A stretch of DNA of 64,000 nt. It comes from Mycobacterium shigaense (GTDB lineage: Bacteria > Actinomycetota > Actinomycetes > Mycobacteriales > Mycobacteriaceae). Made by a program: the position numbers and the translations under genes. Positions 27,941-36,951 of this stretch are shown piece after piece (within the stretch, counting starts at the first letter, position 1; each line of letters starts with the position of its first letter). The stretch covers positions 372,001 to 436,000 of the forward strand of contig NZ_AP018164.1 of assembly GCF_002356315.1 (NCBI RefSeq), read 5' to 3'. The notes below the pieces were generated by a model. That model was not told the origin of the DNA. It worked only from the letters and a program-made list of their open reading frames with translations, and made no database searches.

Positions 27941-28260
27941 GAACTGCTGGATGTCGTCACTCCCCGATATCTCGCGCAACGCGTGAGTCCCGAGAATACC
28001 GCAGCAACCTGTGGAATACGGCGGGTTGGAAAGTTCCTGAGCTGCGCAGACGCTCCCGTAGCCAACTTGCGGCCAAGTCGTTGTGAACCGGTTAACGAGC
28101 GGGATCTGGGTCACACCGGGTGGGCATCCCGCGGGCCCGAATGGCAAGATGTCGCTGTCCGCGGGGGGCCGCGGGGTCTCGGTGATATCCCGTCTCGTCC
28201 ATCGCAATGGTGTTGCGGCACCCGGGAAGTCGGCCGGCTTCGCAAACTGAGGAGTTACGC
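27941..28260. other. Divergent promoter region of mmpL11 and the haem-binding-protein gene
   Basis: 320 bases without a convincing gene. Open frames through it lack ribosome-binding sites and family resemblance. It contains an imperfect 14-bp palindrome GTGAACCGGTTAAC (28083-28096, core AACCGGTT). No clear iron-box (IdeR) match was seen. Promoters for both flanking genes must lie here. Confidence 0.5.
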
Positions 28261-28755
28261 ATGAAGGCAACCGGCGCGAGGCGACGCCGCAGGTTTGTCG
28301 GCGGGCTGATGGCCGCCGCCGTCCCGGGCGTTGCCCTTGCCGTCCTGGCCGGGCCGCCCGCGACGGGCGCCAGCGACCCGTGCGCGGCCAGTCAGGTCGC
28401 CCGCACGATCGGGTCGGTCTCCAAGTCGATGGGCGACTATCTGGACTCCCATCCCGAGACCAACGAGGCGATGACCGCGATGCTGCAGCAGCAGGCCGGG
28501 CCCGAATCGGCCGCCTCGCTGAAGTCTTATTTCCAGGGACACCCGACGGTCGCTGCCGACCTGGCATCGATCGCCCAACCGCTGACCAACATGTCGATGC
28601 AGTGCAAGCTGCCGATCAGCATTCCGCAGGCCCTGGGCCTGGCCCAGCAGGCCCAGGGAGGCGGCGGCCTGCCCGCTCTGCCGCCCGCCGCGACCGCAGC
28701 GATTCCGCCGGGCGGTGCGCTCGGCGGGCCGTCGCGGCAGAACAACGTCGGCTAG
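28261..28755 (+). CDS. Secreted haem-binding protein (Rv0203-like)
   Basis: 164 residues. A signal peptide of about 38 residues ends near GATGASDP, followed by the conserved DPCAASQVARTIGSVSKSMG and YLDSHPETN segments. A disulfide between that Cys and MQCKLPIS is plausible. In M. tuberculosis Rv0203 binds haem outside the membrane and passes it to MmpL3 and MmpL11, whose genes flank this one. Here a Pro/Ala/Gly-rich tail of roughly 30 residues extends beyond the M. tuberculosis length (136). ATG 28261 has GGAG six bases upstream. Its TAG shares a CTAG with the convergent neighbour's stop. Confidence 0.87.
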   Translation: MKATGARRRRRFVGGLMAAAVPGVALAVLAGPPATGASDPCAASQVARTIGSVSKSMGDYLDSHPETNEAMTAMLQQQAGPESAASLKSYFQGHPTVAADLASIAQPLTNMSMQCKLPISIPQALGLAQQAQGGGGLPALPPAATAAIPPGGALGGPSRQNNVG

Positions 28756-30038
28756 CGCTGACGGTCACTTTCGGACGTTCGATCGAGGGCTTCCTCGGGC
28801 GGCGGTAGCGGACCCTGCAGCGCGCTGTCCGTCGGATCGTTCCAGGGCTGCGGGACCTGCAGGATGGGCAGGGGCCCGGTGGGCGAATCGTCGTCGGAGC
28901 CGGCGAGGCTCTCGGTGCGGAACACGAAGAAGAACACCACCCACCCGACCGCGGAGATGAGCAGCCAGCTGATCAGCCGGTACAGCAGCATCGCGGAGAT
29001 GGCGTTGGGCAGCGACATGCCGCTGGACACCAGGCCCGGCACCAGCACCGCCTCGACCACCAACAGCCCGCCGGGCATCAGCGGGATGGTGCCGACGGCG
29101 CGCGCGGCGGCGTAGGCGACGGTCAGCCCCGCCACCGACGCGTGGTCCCCGGCGGCATACGCGGCGAAGCCCAGGCAGGCCACGTCGGCGATCCAGTTGA
29201 ACATCGACCAGCTGAACGCCACCCCCAGGTCGCGGCGGCCGAGGCTCACCGATTCCAGCTGCATCAGCGTCTCGCGCCACTTCGCCAGGCCGGTGTCGGC
29301 CGGTTTGCCACGAACCGAGTTGGCCCGCGCCAGCAGCCGGCTGCCGATCCCGTCGATGAGCTCGGGCCGCGACGCCACCGCCTGGGCCAGCAACAGCAGC
29401 GCGACGAAACCGCCGAGCGTGAACAACAACGAGAAGGGGTTGTTCTTCGCGCCCAGGAAAAACGCTCCACCCAGCCCGAGCAGCGCCAATCCCACGGCCT
29501 GCAACACGCCCGACATCACCAGCTGCCAGGACGCCACCACCGTCGAGGCACCCCACATGCGTTGCTGGCGGAACAGGAACGTCGTCGACAGAACCGGTCC
29601 GCCGGGCAGCGTGGTGCTCAGCGAATTCGCGGCGTAAAACGCCGCCTCGGACCGCAACTGGTTGACGTGCACCCCGGCAGATTTGAGCAGGGTCCGCTGG
29701 ATCTGGGCGAAGCTGTGCATGCTGGCCGCCGCAGCCAGCACTGCCGCGAGCAGCCACCACCAGTTGGCCTCGTAGAGGCTCATCCAGGCCTTGGCCAGCT
29801 GATTCCAGCCCAGCGAAATCTCGACGGCGAGCACGATCGCGACGATGCCGAGCACCACCCAGCGCAGCCACCAGTACCTGCCACGCGAGGTCTCGTCGTG
29901 CGGCAAGTCGATTTTGCGGGCGGGTGCGTCGTAGGACACGCGTTTTAGGGTAACCGTGCAGGTGGCACGGCCCTCGGTGCGCAGCTCCGACCGTGTCGTG
30001 GAAGTTCCGAGGTCGTAACCCGATTGTGCCGCGTTCAT
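28752..30038 (-). CDS. Flippase-like membrane protein (UPF0104 / LPG-synthase TM-type, Rv0204c-like)
   Basis: 428 residues with about eight membrane segments between residues 60 and 380. ANSLSTTLPGGPVLSTTF and VGTIPLMPGGLLVVEAVLVPGL match the lysylphosphatidylglycerol-synthase transmembrane family (flippase-like). The N-terminal 50 residues and the acidic, Pro-rich tail are soluble. The start is uncertain: ATG 30038 is the furthest upstream sensible start, and homologues differ in the first 40 residues. The lipid moved, if any, is unknown. Confidence 0.75.
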   Translation of the reverse strand: MNAAQSGYDLGTSTTRSELRTEGRATCTVTLKRVSYDAPARKIDLPHDETSRGRYWWLRWVVLGIVAIVLAVEISLGWNQLAKAWMSLYEANWWWLLAAVLAAAASMHSFAQIQRTLLKSAGVHVNQLRSEAAFYAANSLSTTLPGGPVLSTTFLFRQQRMWGASTVVASWQLVMSGVLQAVGLALLGLGGAFFLGAKNNPFSLLFTLGGFVALLLLAQAVASRPELIDGIGSRLLARANSVRGKPADTGLAKWRETLMQLESVSLGRRDLGVAFSWSMFNWIADVACLGFAAYAAGDHASVAGLTVAYAAARAVGTIPLMPGGLLVVEAVLVPGLVSSGMSLPNAISAMLLYRLISWLLISAVGWVVFFFVFRTESLAGSDDDSPTGPLPILQVPQPWNDPTDSALQGPLPPPEEALDRTSESDRQR

Positions 30039-30077
30039 GGCACCCGACCAGGCGTGCGCGCCGGATAGGCTGGCCGA

Positions 30078-31223
30078 ATGTCAGCAAACGTCGAAGATGC
30101 CGCGGTCGAACCGCTGGTCCGCAAAACCGCGGCCTGGGCGTGGCGGTTGCTGGTCATCTTGTTAGCCGCCATGGCGTTGCTGTGGGTGGTCTCGAAGCTC
30201 GAGGTGATCGTGGTGCCGGTGCTGCTGGCGCTGATGCTCAGCGCGCTGCTGTTGCCGGGGGTCGACTGGCTGGACCGGCACGGCTTGCCGCGCGGCGGCG
30301 CGGTGTCGCTGATCTTGCTGAGCGGATTCGCCGTGCTCGGCGGCATTTTGACGTTCGTGGTCCTGCAGTTCATCGACGGCATTCCGGGGCTGACCGAGCA
30401 GGTGACCCGCAGCATCGACTCCACCCGCCGATGGCTGATCCAGGGTCCGGCGCATCTGCGCAGCGAGCAGATCGACAACGCGGGTAACGCGGCGATCCAG
30501 GCGTTGCACGACAATCAGGCCAAGCTGACCAGCGGGGCGCTCTCCACGGCGGCCACCGTCACCGAGCTGGTCACCGCCGCGGTGCTGGTGCTGTTCACGT
30601 TGATCTTCTTCCTGTACGGCGGCCGCAACATCTGTGAGTACGTCATCAAGATCTTCCCGGCCGGGGTCCGGAACCGCGTCCACGAAGCCGGCATCGCCGG
30701 CTACGGCTCGCTGATCGGGTACGTGCGCGCGACTTTTCTGGTGGCGCTGACCGACGCCGCCGGCGTCGGCACCGGGCTGGCGATCATGGGGGTGCCGCTG
30801 GCGCTGCCGTTGGCCTCGCTGGTGTTCCTCGGTGCCTTCATCCCGCTGATCGGTGCGCTCGTCTCGGGCCTGGTTGCGGTGGTCGTCGCGCTGCTGGCGA
30901 AGGGGATCGTCTACGCGCTGCTCACGCTGGGCCTGCTGGTGGTGATCAACCAGCTGGAGGCTCATATCCTGCAGCCGCTGGTGATGGGCCGCGCGGTCTC
31001 GATCCACCCGCTGGGGGTGGTGCTCGCGATCTCCACCGGCGGGGTACTGGCCGGCATCGTCGGCGCCCTGCTGGCGGTGCCGACGGTCGCGTTCCTCAAC
31101 AACGCGCTGCAGGTGCTGCTCGCGCCCGACCCGGCCGCCGAAGCCGACAAACAGACCGAAGGCGCCGGTGACAAAGCCATCATTGCGGCGAAGCCAGACC
31201 GTCCACGGGACGAATCCGGTTGA
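30078..31223 (+). CDS. AI-2E transporter family permease (Rv0205-like)
   Basis: 381 residues. Paired N-terminal helices, an extended central helix region (residues about 90-150), then a cluster of membrane segments ending with [20 protein letters not shown], the family signature. Family members include AI-2 exporters and sodium/proton antiporters, so the substrate is open. ATG 30078 is 40 bases from the divergent 30038 start. The gene converges on mmpL3 with 18 bases between stops. Confidence 0.85.
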   Translation: MSANVEDAAVEPLVRKTAAWAWRLLVILLAAMALLWVVSKLEVIVVPVLLALMLSALLLPGVDWLDRHGLPRGGAVSLILLSGFAVLGGILTFVVLQFIDGIPGLTEQVTRSIDSTRRWLIQGPAHLRSEQIDNAGNAAIQALHDNQAKLTSGALSTAATVTELVTAAVLVLFTLIFFLYGGRNICEYVIKIFPAGVRNRVHEAGIAGYGSLIGYVRATFLVALTDAAGVGTGLAIMGVPLALPLASLVFLGAFIPLIGALVSGLVAVVVALLAKGIVYALLTLGLLVVINQLEAHILQPLVMGRAVSIHPLGVVLAISTGGVLAGIVGALLAVPTVAFLNNALQVLLAPDPAAEADKQTEGAGDKAIIAAKPDRPRDESG

Positions 31224-31241
31224 GCATCAGCAACTTTCGGG

Positions 31242-34073
31242 TTATAACCGGCCCTCGCGGCGCAGCAGATCCTGGGCGGACAGCCCGCCGCCGGCGCGGC
31301 GCCGCGGCCGCGGCTCCTCGCCGTTGTCGCTCTGGGCGCCCTTGCCGCGGGCGTTGATCTTTTCGGTGGCAGCCTCGGCGTCGTCGCCCTCCGGGCGCAT
31401 CGCCGGAAGCGCGGTGGTGGGTTCGGCCGGGTCGCCGTTGCCCGGGAGCGGCATGGCCCGGGTCTGACCGTCCGCCGGCGCCGCCGGACGCGGCGCCGGG
31501 GCGCCCGGCACCGACAGGCGCGACGTCTGGGCTTCCGTGGGCTGGCTGGGCCTGGTCTGGATGCGCGTGGTGCTGGCTCCCGACGGCGGGACGTCGACTC
31601 GTTCCACGGCCGGCTTGGCCTCCGGCAGCCCGGCCGGGCGCGCCCGCGACGGCTCGGGGAGCGCGCCGGGATGGGTGGGGTCGTGCGCTGGGCGCGGCTT
31701 GGCGGCGACCAGGCTGGCCGCCACCGGCGGACGGGCCGGCCGGCCGCTGACCGTGGGCCGCTTGCGCTCGTCGGGCAGGTCGATCTCCCCCAACCCGATG
31801 CGGTTCTGCAGCCGCCGGGCCCAGCGCGGCGCCCACCAGCAGTCGTCGCCGAGCAGCTTCATCACCGACGGCACCAGGAACATCCGGACCACGGTTGCGT
31901 CCAGCAGCAGCGCCGCGGCCAAGCCGAACGCCAGGTACTTCATCATGACCAGGTCGGAGAACATGAACGAGCCGGCGACCACGGCCAGCACCAGCGCGGC
32001 GGCCGTGATCAGGCGACCGGTGGTGGCGGTGCCGATCCGGATGGCTTCCGCGGTCGACATGCCGCGCTCGCGGGCCTCGACCATGCGGGACACCAGGAAC
32101 ACCTCGTAGTCGGTGGCCAGGCCGAAACCGACCGCGACGACCAGCGCGATCAGCACCACCATCAGCGGCGTTGGCGTGAAATTCAGCAAGTTCGAGAAGT
32201 GCCCGTCGACGAAGATCCAGGTCAGGATGCCCAGGGTCGAGCCCAATGTCAGCGCACTCATCAGCGCGGCCTTGATCGGCAGCACCACCGAGCCGAACGC
32301 CAGGAACATCAGCACCAGGCTGGCGCTGAGCAGCAGCACCAGCATCAGTGGGGCCTTGTCGAACAGGCTATGGATGCTGTCCTGCTCCAGCGCCGGCGTG
32401 CCGCCGACCAGCAGGGTCAGCCCCTTCGGCGGGCTTATCGCCCGCAGCTCGGTGATTTTCTTGGCGGCGTCGTTCTTGTTGACCAGCCCGTTCTGGATCA
32501 CCCGCAGCGAGTCGTCCTTGGGCTGCGTCGTCCCGTTCGGCCCGGCGACGCAGGGGTTGCCGGCGATGTTTGGGCACGGCCGCTCCTCCCACGTCTTGTC
32601 GGTGAAGCCGGTGACCGATGCGAGCCTGTTGCGGATGTCGGCGACCTGCTGGTCGGTGACCTTGCTGTGGTTGTTGCTCTGGATCACCACCGTGAGCTGC
32701 TCGGTCCGGTAGCCGGGGAAGAGCTTGTCGAAGTGCTCCTGCGCCAGGCGCACAGCGTTGTCCGGCGGCAGGTACTTCTCGCTCATGCCGCCCAGCGACA
32801 GGTTGCCCAGCGGGATGACCAGCAGGATCATGCCGACGGCGATCGGGATGGCGAAGGCCAGCGGCCGCTTCATCACCCAGTTGACCAGCTTGCCCCAGAA
32901 GCCGGCCTCCACCTCTTCGCGGGTCTTGGTCTTCTGCAGCCGGTCCGCCAGCCAGTTCAGGTAGGCGCGCGAGTACTTCCAGTTGCGCAGGAACGGCACC
33001 CGAAACGCGGTTCGCACGCCCAGCGCGTCGACGTTCGCCCCGAGAATGCCCAGGCAGGCCGGCAGCAGCGTGATCGACAGCAGCGCCGCCAGGCCCACCG
33101 CCGCGAAGATCGCGTAGGTCAGCGAATGCACGAATCCCTGGGGCAGCACCAGCAGGCTGGCGCTGCAGGCGATGATCAGCAGCGCCGAGAACACGACGGT
33201 GCGCCCGGCCGTCATCACGGTGCGGCGCACTGCCGCCTCGGTGTCGTAGCCCTCGGCGATCTCCTCCCGGAACCGGCTCACGATGAAAAGGCCATAATCG
33301 ATGGCGATACCGAAACCGATCAGTGACACCACCGGCTGGGCGAAGAAGTGCACGGGGCCGAACATCGCGGCGAACCGCAAGATACCCGTCGCACCCGCGA
33401 TGCTGAGCCCACCCACGATGACGGGCAGGCCGGCGGCGACCGCGCCGCCGAACACCAGGAACAGCACCACCGTGACCAGTGGTAGGCCGAGATACTCGAG
33501 GAGCTTCTGGTCGCTGGCAATGGTGCCGGTCAGGGCGTTGGCGACGGGCTCAAGGCCGGCGAGCTCGACCTTGCCGCCCTCCAGCTTCTGCAGGTCTGGC
33601 GCGATGGCCTTGTAGTTGTTCAGGATGGAATCATCGTCGTCGCCCTTGAGCGGGATGGTGACGAAGGTGTGCTTGCGATCCTCCGTCGCCATCCCCTTGA
33701 TCTGCGCGTTGGGCGCCTCGGCGCCGGGGGGCAACGCCAGCCAGCCGGCCCAGCCGAGCACCTGGTCGGGATGGTCCTTGACGAACTTGTTCAGCTCGTC
33801 AACGGTCTGCTGGTGCCAGGCCGGGTCGTCGACGGTCTTGCCGTCGGGAGCGGTGAAAGTCGCCACGATCTGCGCGGTCCGGTCCCGGCCGTAGGTCTTG
33901 TCGCCCAATATCGACGCCTTGACGGACTGGCTGCCGTCGTCGTAAAAACCACTCTGCGTGACATGCTTGCCCAGGCTCAGGCCGAAGATGCCGCCGCCGA
34001 GGCACAGGGCCACCATGACCCCGATCACGATGTACCGGTACCGGTACACGGTTCGACCCCACCAGGCGAACAC
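31242..34073 (-). CDS. mmpL3: Trehalose monomycolate exporter MmpL3
   Basis: 943 residues, essential RND flippase carrying trehalose monomycolate to the periplasm for cell-wall mycolylation. It has twelve membrane segments and two periplasmic porter domains, with proton-relay Asp-Tyr pairs in GFGIAIDYGLF (about residue 256) and FGLATDYEVF (about 645), the site of several inhibitors. The cytoplasmic tail of about 200 residues is Pro/Ala/Arg-rich. GTG 34073 has AAGGAG six bases upstream. The NYN and trmB genes lie just upstream on the same strand. Confidence 0.97.
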   Translation of the reverse strand: MFAWWGRTVYRYRYIVIGVMVALCLGGGIFGLSLGKHVTQSGFYDDGSQSVKASILGDKTYGRDRTAQIVATFTAPDGKTVDDPAWHQQTVDELNKFVKDHPDQVLGWAGWLALPPGAEAPNAQIKGMATEDRKHTFVTIPLKGDDDDSILNNYKAIAPDLQKLEGGKVELAGLEPVANALTGTIASDQKLLEYLGLPLVTVVLFLVFGGAVAAGLPVIVGGLSIAGATGILRFAAMFGPVHFFAQPVVSLIGFGIAIDYGLFIVSRFREEIAEGYDTEAAVRRTVMTAGRTVVFSALLIIACSASLLVLPQGFVHSLTYAIFAAVGLAALLSITLLPACLGILGANVDALGVRTAFRVPFLRNWKYSRAYLNWLADRLQKTKTREEVEAGFWGKLVNWVMKRPLAFAIPIAVGMILLVIPLGNLSLGGMSEKYLPPDNAVRLAQEHFDKLFPGYRTEQLTVVIQSNNHSKVTDQQVADIRNRLASVTGFTDKTWEERPCPNIAGNPCVAGPNGTTQPKDDSLRVIQNGLVNKNDAAKKITELRAISPPKGLTLLVGGTPALEQDSIHSLFDKAPLMLVLLLSASLVLMFLAFGSVVLPIKAALMSALTLGSTLGILTWIFVDGHFSNLLNFTPTPLMVVLIALVVAVGFGLATDYEVFLVSRMVEARERGMSTAEAIRIGTATTGRLITAAALVLAVVAGSFMFSDLVMMKYLAFGLAAALLLDATVVRMFLVPSVMKLLGDDCWWAPRWARRLQNRIGLGEIDLPDERKRPTVSGRPARPPVAASLVAAKPRPAHDPTHPGALPEPSRARPAGLPEAKPAVERVDVPPSGASTTRIQTRPSQPTEAQTSRLSVPGAPAPRPAAPADGQTRAMPLPGNGDPAEPTTALPAMRPEGDDAEAATEKINARGKGAQSDNGEEPRPRRRAGGGLSAQDLLRREGRL

Positions 34074-34134
34074 GTAAGCTCCTTACTGGATCGCTAACGA
34101 CCCGCGCAGCGTCTTTCGGTTTTTCAAGCCAGTG

Positions 34135-34875
34135 TCACACACGCGTGGCTAATAGCGTGGACAGCGGCCGGAACGGCTGCAGCCACGCCCCCTGGTCAGG
34201 CAACGAATCAAGGCCGATTCGCGGCAACGGCTCCCGGAAGACACCGTCGATGTCTTCCAGGTCGATGAATTCCAAGGTATCCGACGCTAGTGCCCAACTG
34301 GCGTGCTCGCGAAATCCGATCACCTGGACCGGAACTTCCCCCATCCCGGCGCGCGCGATGTCCTCCAGCGGCTGGCGAAATGCCTGTCCGTCCGCGGATG
34401 CCACGACCAGCGCCGCGAGTCCCTCCCGACGCCGCTGTTCGATGTGGGCGAGCATGTCGCGGTCGACATCGCTGTCTTCATCGATCTTTGGTTTGGCGAA
34501 GACCGCGAAGCCCACGTTACGCAACGCGTCGACCCACGGTCGAACGACGTCGGCGCTACCAGGGGCGATATTGGTGAAGACGGTGGCCTCGGGTTCGACC
34601 ACGACGCCGGGGCGGCCGGCGCTGACCTCCGCGGTGCGTGCCAGCAGCCACCGGCCCAGCGCGTCGAACCGCGGGCGCTCCAGGGCGGTCGGCCGCCGGC
34701 CCAGGATCGAGCCGAGCCCCATGTCGAGGTTGGGTGCGTCCCACACCAGCAGCACGCGGCGCGGCGCGGCGTCGAACTCGCCGGAGGACTCGATGGCGGT
34801 ACCGGTGACCTCCGCCGAAGTCGAAACGTCGTCCGGTGCCGGCGTTGCCGTCGCTTCAGTAAGACTCATGGTCAT
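34135..34875 (-). CDS. NYN/PIN-like domain protein (Rv0207c-like)
   Basis: 246 residues. A disordered N-terminus of about 35 residues precedes an NYN domain with acidic metal-site candidates in LLVWDAPNLDMG, DSDVDRDML and VVASADGQAF. Such domains are usually RNA-cleaving, so a single-metal RNase is the likely role; substrate unknown. It lies 13 bases downstream of trmB and 61 bases before mmpL3 on the same strand, an arrangement conserved in mycobacteria that suggests co-transcription. Confidence 0.82.
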   Translation of the reverse strand: MTMSLTEATATPAPDDVSTSAEVTGTAIESSGEFDAAPRRVLLVWDAPNLDMGLGSILGRRPTALERPRFDALGRWLLARTAEVSAGRPGVVVEPEATVFTNIAPGSADVVRPWVDALRNVGFAVFAKPKIDEDSDVDRDMLAHIEQRRREGLAALVVASADGQAFRQPLEDIARAGMGEVPVQVIGFREHASWALASDTLEFIDLEDIDGVFREPLPRIGLDSLPDQGAWLQPFRPLSTLLATRV

Positions 34876-34888
34876 CGTCTTTTCCGTG

Positions 34889-35698
34889 TCAACGGCGCTT
34901 CTCCCAGATCAACTCGGTCACCGAGCTGCCCGTTTCCCGGGCCTTCATCTCGTACTTCGTCGTCGGGCGGGCGACCGAGATCGGCAGTGCGTCGCCGGGG
35001 TCGACGCGACGCAGCCGGGATTCGGCGTCGCCGACTTCGGCGATCTGCTCGGCGTAACCGGTGTGGTCCGTCGCGGCGTGCAGGACACCTCCGGGGAGTA
35101 ACCGGTCTCCGATCAGGCCAATCGTGGACGGTTGCAGGAACCGGCGTTTGTGGTGGCGCGCCTTCGGCCACGGGTCGGGGAAGAACACCCGCACCCCGAT
35201 CAGGGAGGCCGGGGCGATCAGATGCCGCAGCACGTCGACGCCGTTGCCGCGGATCAGCCGGATGTTGTGCACCTGCTCGCGGTCGATCGAGGACAGCAGC
35301 TGCGCCAGCCCGCGTTTGTAGACCTCCACCGCGATCACGTCGATGCCCGGCTCGGTCTTGGCCATCTCCAGCGTCGATGTGCCGCTACCGCAACCGATTT
35401 CGAGCAAAACGGGCGCCGTGCGGCCGAACCACGCGGCGGTGTCCAGCGGCGCGAAGTGCTCGGGGATCTCGGACCTGCCGAGCTCGGGCCACAGCCGCTC
35501 CCAGGTGTCGCGCTGAGCGCCCGACAACGTGGACCGCCGGGAGCGAAAGCTCGTGGCCGGCAGGTAGCCGTGCTGGGGCGCGCTGGGACCCGGGGGCTCG
35601 GGTGTCGGGCTCACGTCGTCACTGGCCTCCGCCTCCACCGGCGGGTCGGGAGGTGTCCCGACCCCGGGTTGCGCGTGCATTTGTCCATGGTGGCGCAT
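34889..35698 (-). CDS. trmB: tRNA (guanine-N7-)-methyltransferase TrmB
   Basis: 269 residues. It methylates G46 of tRNA. The SAM loop is LLEIGCGSGTSTLEMA, and the family signature VRVFFPDPWPKARHHKRR holds catalytic and tRNA-binding residues. GGVLHAATDHTGYAE follows. ATG 35698 (MRHHGQMHAQPG) is chosen because homologues begin at that point; an in-frame start at 35740 adds a non-conserved leader. The N-terminal 70 residues are a disordered Pro-rich extension. It heads the trmB-NYN-mmpL3 run. Confidence 0.93.
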   Translation of the reverse strand: MRHHGQMHAQPGVGTPPDPPVEAEASDDVSPTPEPPGPSAPQHGYLPATSFRSRRSTLSGAQRDTWERLWPELGRSEIPEHFAPLDTAAWFGRTAPVLLEIGCGSGTSTLEMAKTEPGIDVIAVEVYKRGLAQLLSSIDREQVHNIRLIRGNGVDVLRHLIAPASLIGVRVFFPDPWPKARHHKRRFLQPSTIGLIGDRLLPGGVLHAATDHTGYAEQIAEVGDAESRLRRVDPGDALPISVARPTTKYEMKARETGSSVTELIWEKRR

Positions 35699-35865
35699 GA
35701 ACGCCGGATGTAGCCGCCCCTGGTCCAGATTGATACCCAACAGTTGCCTTCAGCTGGTAACTGATAAACAGTGGCTCGCATCCCGATGACACAGGTGCCA
35801 CCATTCGGTGGAACCCAAGCCTCCCGGCACCCCGCTGCGGTCCACCCGGCTCGGGCAGACCGCAC

Positions 35866-36951
35866 ATGAAAGGACAGGGGCACCACATTTTCGTCGACGA
35901 GCTGAACCGTTTCGCCGCCGCCCAGGACGACGCCCGCGTGACGGCGATCGCCGAGCGTGCGGCAGCGCCGCTGCAGGTAGCTGTCCAGGGCCGACGGGGA
36001 GTCGGTCGCGGCACCGTGGCGCGCGCCCTCGGCCGCGCCGCGGCGGCGGGGATCACGGTGCACCCGCCGGGGGCCGGCACCGGCCAGGACGTCGACGTCG
36101 TCGTGTACGTCACCGCGGAGGTGATCAAGCCCGAGGACGCCGACGCGATCGCCGCGGCCCGCCGGCCGCTGTTGGCGGTGCTGAACAAGGCCGACCTGAC
36201 CGGCTCGCTGTCCGGGCGGACCGGCAGTGGGCCGATCGCGGCGGCGCGGGTCCGGTGCGCCGAACTCGCGGTGCTGGTGGGGGTGCCGGTCGAGCCGATG
36301 ATCGGGGTGCTCGCCGTCGCCGCGGACGGGGGTTTGGACGACACCTCGTGGGCGGCGCTGCGGATACTGGCCGCCCATCCCGGCGGCGCCGACGGCCTGG
36401 ACGGCTCTTTCGAAGGCTTTCTCGCGGCGGACAATCCGGTGCCGCCAGACGCGCGACGGCGGTTGCTGGACACCCTTGACCTGTTCGGCACGGCCCTGGG
36501 CGTGGCGGCGGCCCACCGGGGTCGCACGCGGGCACAGGTCGCGGCCCTGCTGCGGCGGATGAGCGGCGTCGACGCCGTCGTCGACCGGGTCGCGGCGCTG
36601 GGTGCCGAGATCCGTTACCAGCGGTTGCTCGACGCCGTCGCGGAGTTGGAGGCCCTGGCCGTCGGCCATAGCGGGATCGCGGACCGGATCGGCGGATTCC
36701 TCTCTCACGACGACACCGTGGTCGCGCGGATGGCCGCAGCGGTGGACCTCGCCGAGGCGGCCGGGCTGGACGTCGGGCGCTGCGACGAGCCGGCCGAACA
36801 CCTGCCGCGGGCGGCGTGCTGGCAGCGCTACAGCCGCGGGTCGGTCAGCGACCTGCACCGGGCTTGCGGCGCCGACATCGCCAGGGGGTCGCTGCGGCTG
36901 TGGTCGCAGACCTGCGGGTCGCTGCCCGAACCGCACGGGGAGTCATGGTGA
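35866..36951 (+). CDS. Dynamin-like GTPase-related protein, partner 1 (Rv0209-like)
   Basis: 361 residues. Near residue 42, QGRRGVGRGT is a degenerate Walker A: Arg replaces the catalytic Lys and Gly the following Ser/Thr. AVLNKADLTG (residues 104-113) is an intact NKxD guanine-specificity motif. The rest is helical and charged, with no membrane segment. The paired gene downstream overlaps by 7 bases and has the same type of motif decay. The combination suggests a bacterial dynamin-like pair, by analogy with IniA/IniC or DynA/DynB, but in this pair nucleotide hydrolysis may be weak or lost. ATG 35866 lies in a stretch with GAAAGG just upstream. Confidence 0.6.
   Translation: MKGQGHHIFVDELNRFAAAQDDARVTAIAERAAAPLQVAVQGRRGVGRGTVARALGRAAAAGITVHPPGAGTGQDVDVVVYVTAEVIKPEDADAIAAARRPLLAVLNKADLTGSLSGRTGSGPIAAARVRCAELAVLVGVPVEPMIGVLAVAADGGLDDTSWAALRILAAHPGGADGLDGSFEGFLAADNPVPPDARRRLLDTLDLFGTALGVAAAHRGRTRAQVAALLRRMSGVDAVVDRVAALGAEIRYQRLLDAVAELEALAVGHSGIADRIGGFLSHDDTVVARMAAAVDLAEAAGLDVGRCDEPAEHLPRAACWQRYSRGSVSDLHRACGADIARGSLRLWSQTCGSLPEPHGESW

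Noticed and set aside
28083..28096. Imperfect palindrome GTGAACCGGTTAAC considered as an iron-regulator box
   Set aside because: It lacks the TTAGG...CCTAA pattern of IdeR sites and has only an 8-bp perfect core, so it is noted but not called.
27983..28264. 93-residue plus-strand frame in the mmpL11/haem-protein gap
   Set aside because: No ribosome-binding site, no family resemblance, and it overlaps the start of the haem-binding-protein gene.
27941..28567. In-frame extension of the mmpL11 frame by about 200 codons upstream
   Set aside because: The translation is low-complexity Arg/Pro/Ser sequence, runs antisense through the haem-binding-protein gene, and homologues start at the conserved MLRLSRSLRR (27940).
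35611..36936. 441-residue minus-strand frame opposite the first GTPase-like gene
   Set aside because: No domain, no ribosome-binding site, shadow composition; the plus-strand protein has a recognisable NKAD motif.
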